A stretch of 64,000 bases of DNA from an uncultured Gammaproteobacteria bacterium. GTDB taxonomy: Bacteria > Pseudomonadota > Gammaproteobacteria > Arenicellales > Poriferihabitantaceae. This document shows positions 62,545 to 64,000 of the stretch, piece after piece (position 1 is the first letter of the stretch; each line of letters starts with the position of its first letter). Position numbers and translations under genes: made by a program. The DNA lies in NCBI GenBank assembly GCA_937992195.1, contig CALKKV010000012.1, positions 1 through 64,000 of the forward strand, read 5' to 3'. Below the pieces are notes generated by a model. That model made no database searches and had not been told where the DNA came from. It saw nothing but the letters and a program-made list of their open reading frames with translations.

Positions 62545-64000
62545 ATGGAAATAGTCTTTCTATGTACCTTGGTCGGCCTGATGATTATTGCCCTAACTTC
62601 AGGGTTTCCAGTTGCCTTTGCACTACCAGGGTCTGCGATTGCAACGATCTCTCTAGCGGCACTATGCGGCTATCTCTTCGCCGGTGATGTTGATGCTTAC
62701 TTCGCCCAGGATGGGCCGACCGAATGGCTTACTGCAGGTATTACTAACTTTCGAAGTTTATATTGGGAAGTTGAACGCGACACATTAATAGCTATCCCCC
62801 TTTTCGTTTTCATGGGGATTATGCTGGAAAGATCTCGCATTGCGGAAGATCTGCTGGTTTCCATGGCACGTTTGTTTGGCCCTGTCCCAGGTGGATTAGG
62901 CATCTCGGTGGTATTTGTTGGTGCACTGCTTGCTGCGACCACGGGTATTTTAGGTGCCACGGTCATTGCCATGGGCTTGATTTCCCTGCCCGCGATGTTG
63001 CGCAATAACTATTCAAAACCGCTAGCAACAGGAACAATTTGCGCCTCGGGGACACTCGGCCAAATTATTCCGCCGTCCATTGTTCTGATCATCCTGGCCG
63101 ATCAACTTGCCAATGCTGCCGATCAGGCGAGCACCCTTCGCAAAGCAAACTACAAAGAGATAACCGGTGAGTTTTCTTTACCATCCGAGCTGGATATAAC
63201 CTCCGCCAGTGCCGGAGACATGTTTATGGGTGCGCTGATCCCGGGCTTGATTCTGGTTGGCTTGTACATGCTGTACATACTGATCGTGGCAATTGTTAAA
63301 CCCGGCACTGCACCACCGGTGCCCTATGAAGGTAAGTACGACCGAAAATTTGCCATCTCCGTAGCGCTTTCTTTAGTGCCTCCACTCAGTCTTATCTTCG
63401 TTGTTCTCGGTTCGATTATTCTAGGTATCGCCACCGTGAACCAAGCAGGCGCGATAGGCGCTGTCGGAGCCATCATTATGGGCGGCTACCGACTAACCGA
63501 AGGCAAACGCCTACAGTATCTACCAACCATCTTGGCGGTCGGTTCTATCGCCGTGATTCTGATACTGCTGCAAAACTTCAACCTGAATATTAAAAACATC
63601 CATAGCGGTCACGATCAGCTCGGGATAGTTCTGGCGCTTATTGCCGTTTCGGTGTTTGTATTTGCTCTGGTGTGGAGCTGCTGGCGCACATACAAAATAG
63701 AAAACACGTTAAGCAGTGTAATGGTAGACACCGCTAAAACCACTTCCATGGTTTTCATCATTTTAATCGGCGCTGCGATGCTGACTTCTGCATTTCGCGC
63801 GTTTGGCGGTGAAGAGCTGGTTAAAGAATTTTTGACCGGATTACCTGGCGGGTTTTGGACACAGTTTCTTGTCGTCATGATCGTCATATTCCTGCTGGGA
63901 TTCTTCCTCGATTTTATTGAAATCGCGGTTGTGGTTGTGCCCATTGTCGCGCCAATACTTTTGTCTGATCCGTCGGCCAATATCACGGCGGTATGGCTTG
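62545..64000 (+). CDS. dctM: TRAP transporter large permease, partial at right edge
   Basis: The gene starts at the ATG at 62545 with GGAGGAG upstream and is open at the right edge, giving 485 codons. Motifs of DctM are ERDTLIAIPLFVFMGIMLERS, GALLAATTGILGATVIAMGL and GTLGQIIPPSIVLIILADQL. A polar insert of about 45 residues follows (LRKANYKEITGEFSLPSELD), as in the long DctM subgroup. The end of the fragment has GGFWTQFLVVMIVIFLLGFFLDFIEIA. It is the transport subunit, moving the solute with sodium, in the inner membrane. Confidence 0.92.
   Translation, partial: MEIVFLCTLVGLMIIALTSGFPVAFALPGSAIATISLAALCGYLFAGDVDAYFAQDGPTEWLTAGITNFRSLYWEVERDTLIAIPLFVFMGIMLERSRIAEDLLVSMARLFGPVPGGLGISVVFVGALLAATTGILGATVIAMGLISLPAMLRNNYSKPLATGTICASGTLGQIIPPSIVLIILADQLANAADQASTLRKANYKEITGEFSLPSELDITSASAGDMFMGALIPGLILVGLYMLYILIVAIVKPGTAPPVPYEGKYDRKFAISVALSLVPPLSLIFVVLGSIILGIATVNQAGAIGAVGAIIMGGYRLTEGKRLQYLPTILAVGSIAVILILLQNFNLNIKNIHSGHDQLGIVLALIAVSVFVFALVWSCWRTYKIENTLSSVMVDTAKTTSMVFIILIGAAMLTSAFRAFGGEELVKEFLTGLPGGFWTQFLVVMIVIFLLGFFLDFIEIAVVVVPIVAPILLSDPSANITAVWL

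Noticed and set aside
1-64000. tRNA, rRNA, prophage and insertion sequence genes
   Set aside because: Reading both strands, I saw no transposase, integrase, phage structural gene or conserved RNA gene core. A dedicated tRNA or covariance search would settle the RNA genes.

Overview
The window looks like chromosome of a free-living, probably marine, gammaproteobacterium of moderate G+C. The basis is gene content: a CrbS/CrbR-type two-component pair, a long PutA beside an Lrp-type regulator, SlyD, FolE, an Xni-like nuclease, a TRAP transporter, and genes for phosphonate and arsenate. I read this from protein motifs only, so the genus is not settled. I see no rRNA, tRNA, CRISPR array, insertion sequence, integrase or prophage gene. 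Nearly all the DNA is protein coding, on both strands, in short operons.

Left part (1-13.5 kb). A partial M24 metallopeptidase runs off the left edge, then SlyD, then a 1187-residue hybrid kinase with an SLC5-like transporter domain (CrbS/MxtR type). Its probable LuxR-type partner regulator lies 10 kb away (15.3-16.0 kb). Next is the gapdh-arsJ pair, which in known systems turns arsenate into 1-arseno-3-phosphoglycerate and exports it. It is transcribed away from a PhnY/PhnZ-like oxidative phosphonate-cleavage pair. That pair converges on a phosphonate ABC transporter (phnC-phnD-phnE2-phnE1), in which phnC is frameshifted and a terminator-like hairpin separates phnD from the permeases. This block therefore concerns phosphate and its analogues.

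Middle part (14-37 kb). These are mostly single genes of general metabolism: DMT transporter, SDR proteins, methyltransferases, an orphan betaine-type binding protein, FAD oxidoreductase, GST, GNAT, a second PhyH oxygenase, a ketopantoate-reductase-like protein, and a glutaredoxin that has lost its tail to a TAG codon. From 27.9 to 34.9 kb the sequence is more accessory: a broken DUF1554 gene, a LytTR membrane regulator facing an outer-membrane barrel gene, a seven-repeat delta-60 beta-propeller, a GFA enzyme with a truncated copy of its own 5' end, and a recurrent upstream repeat. A DUF2130 gene and an adenine deaminase gene form a tight pair.

Right part (37-64 kb). putA diverges from an Lrp-type regulator across a perfect palindrome. 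A six-gene plus-strand operon follows (DMT transporter, methyltransferase, response regulator, histidine kinase, iron alcohol dehydrogenase, FkbM methyltransferase). A five-gene minus-strand operon (YjgR ATPase, PLP trans-sulfuration enzyme, DUF2797, two glycosyltransferase-like proteins) runs toward it. Then come folE, an Xni-like nuclease, a 59-residue membrane protein, several sugar or glycan transferase-like genes, a SABATH-type carboxyl methyltransferase (a family best known from plants), and a TRAP transporter (dctP, dctQ, dctM) cut by the right edge.

I did not find one clearly new multi-gene machine. The best candidates for something undescribed are the six-gene kinase/alcohol dehydrogenase operon, the repeat-linked gene group at 30-35 kb, and the bacterial SABATH gene.
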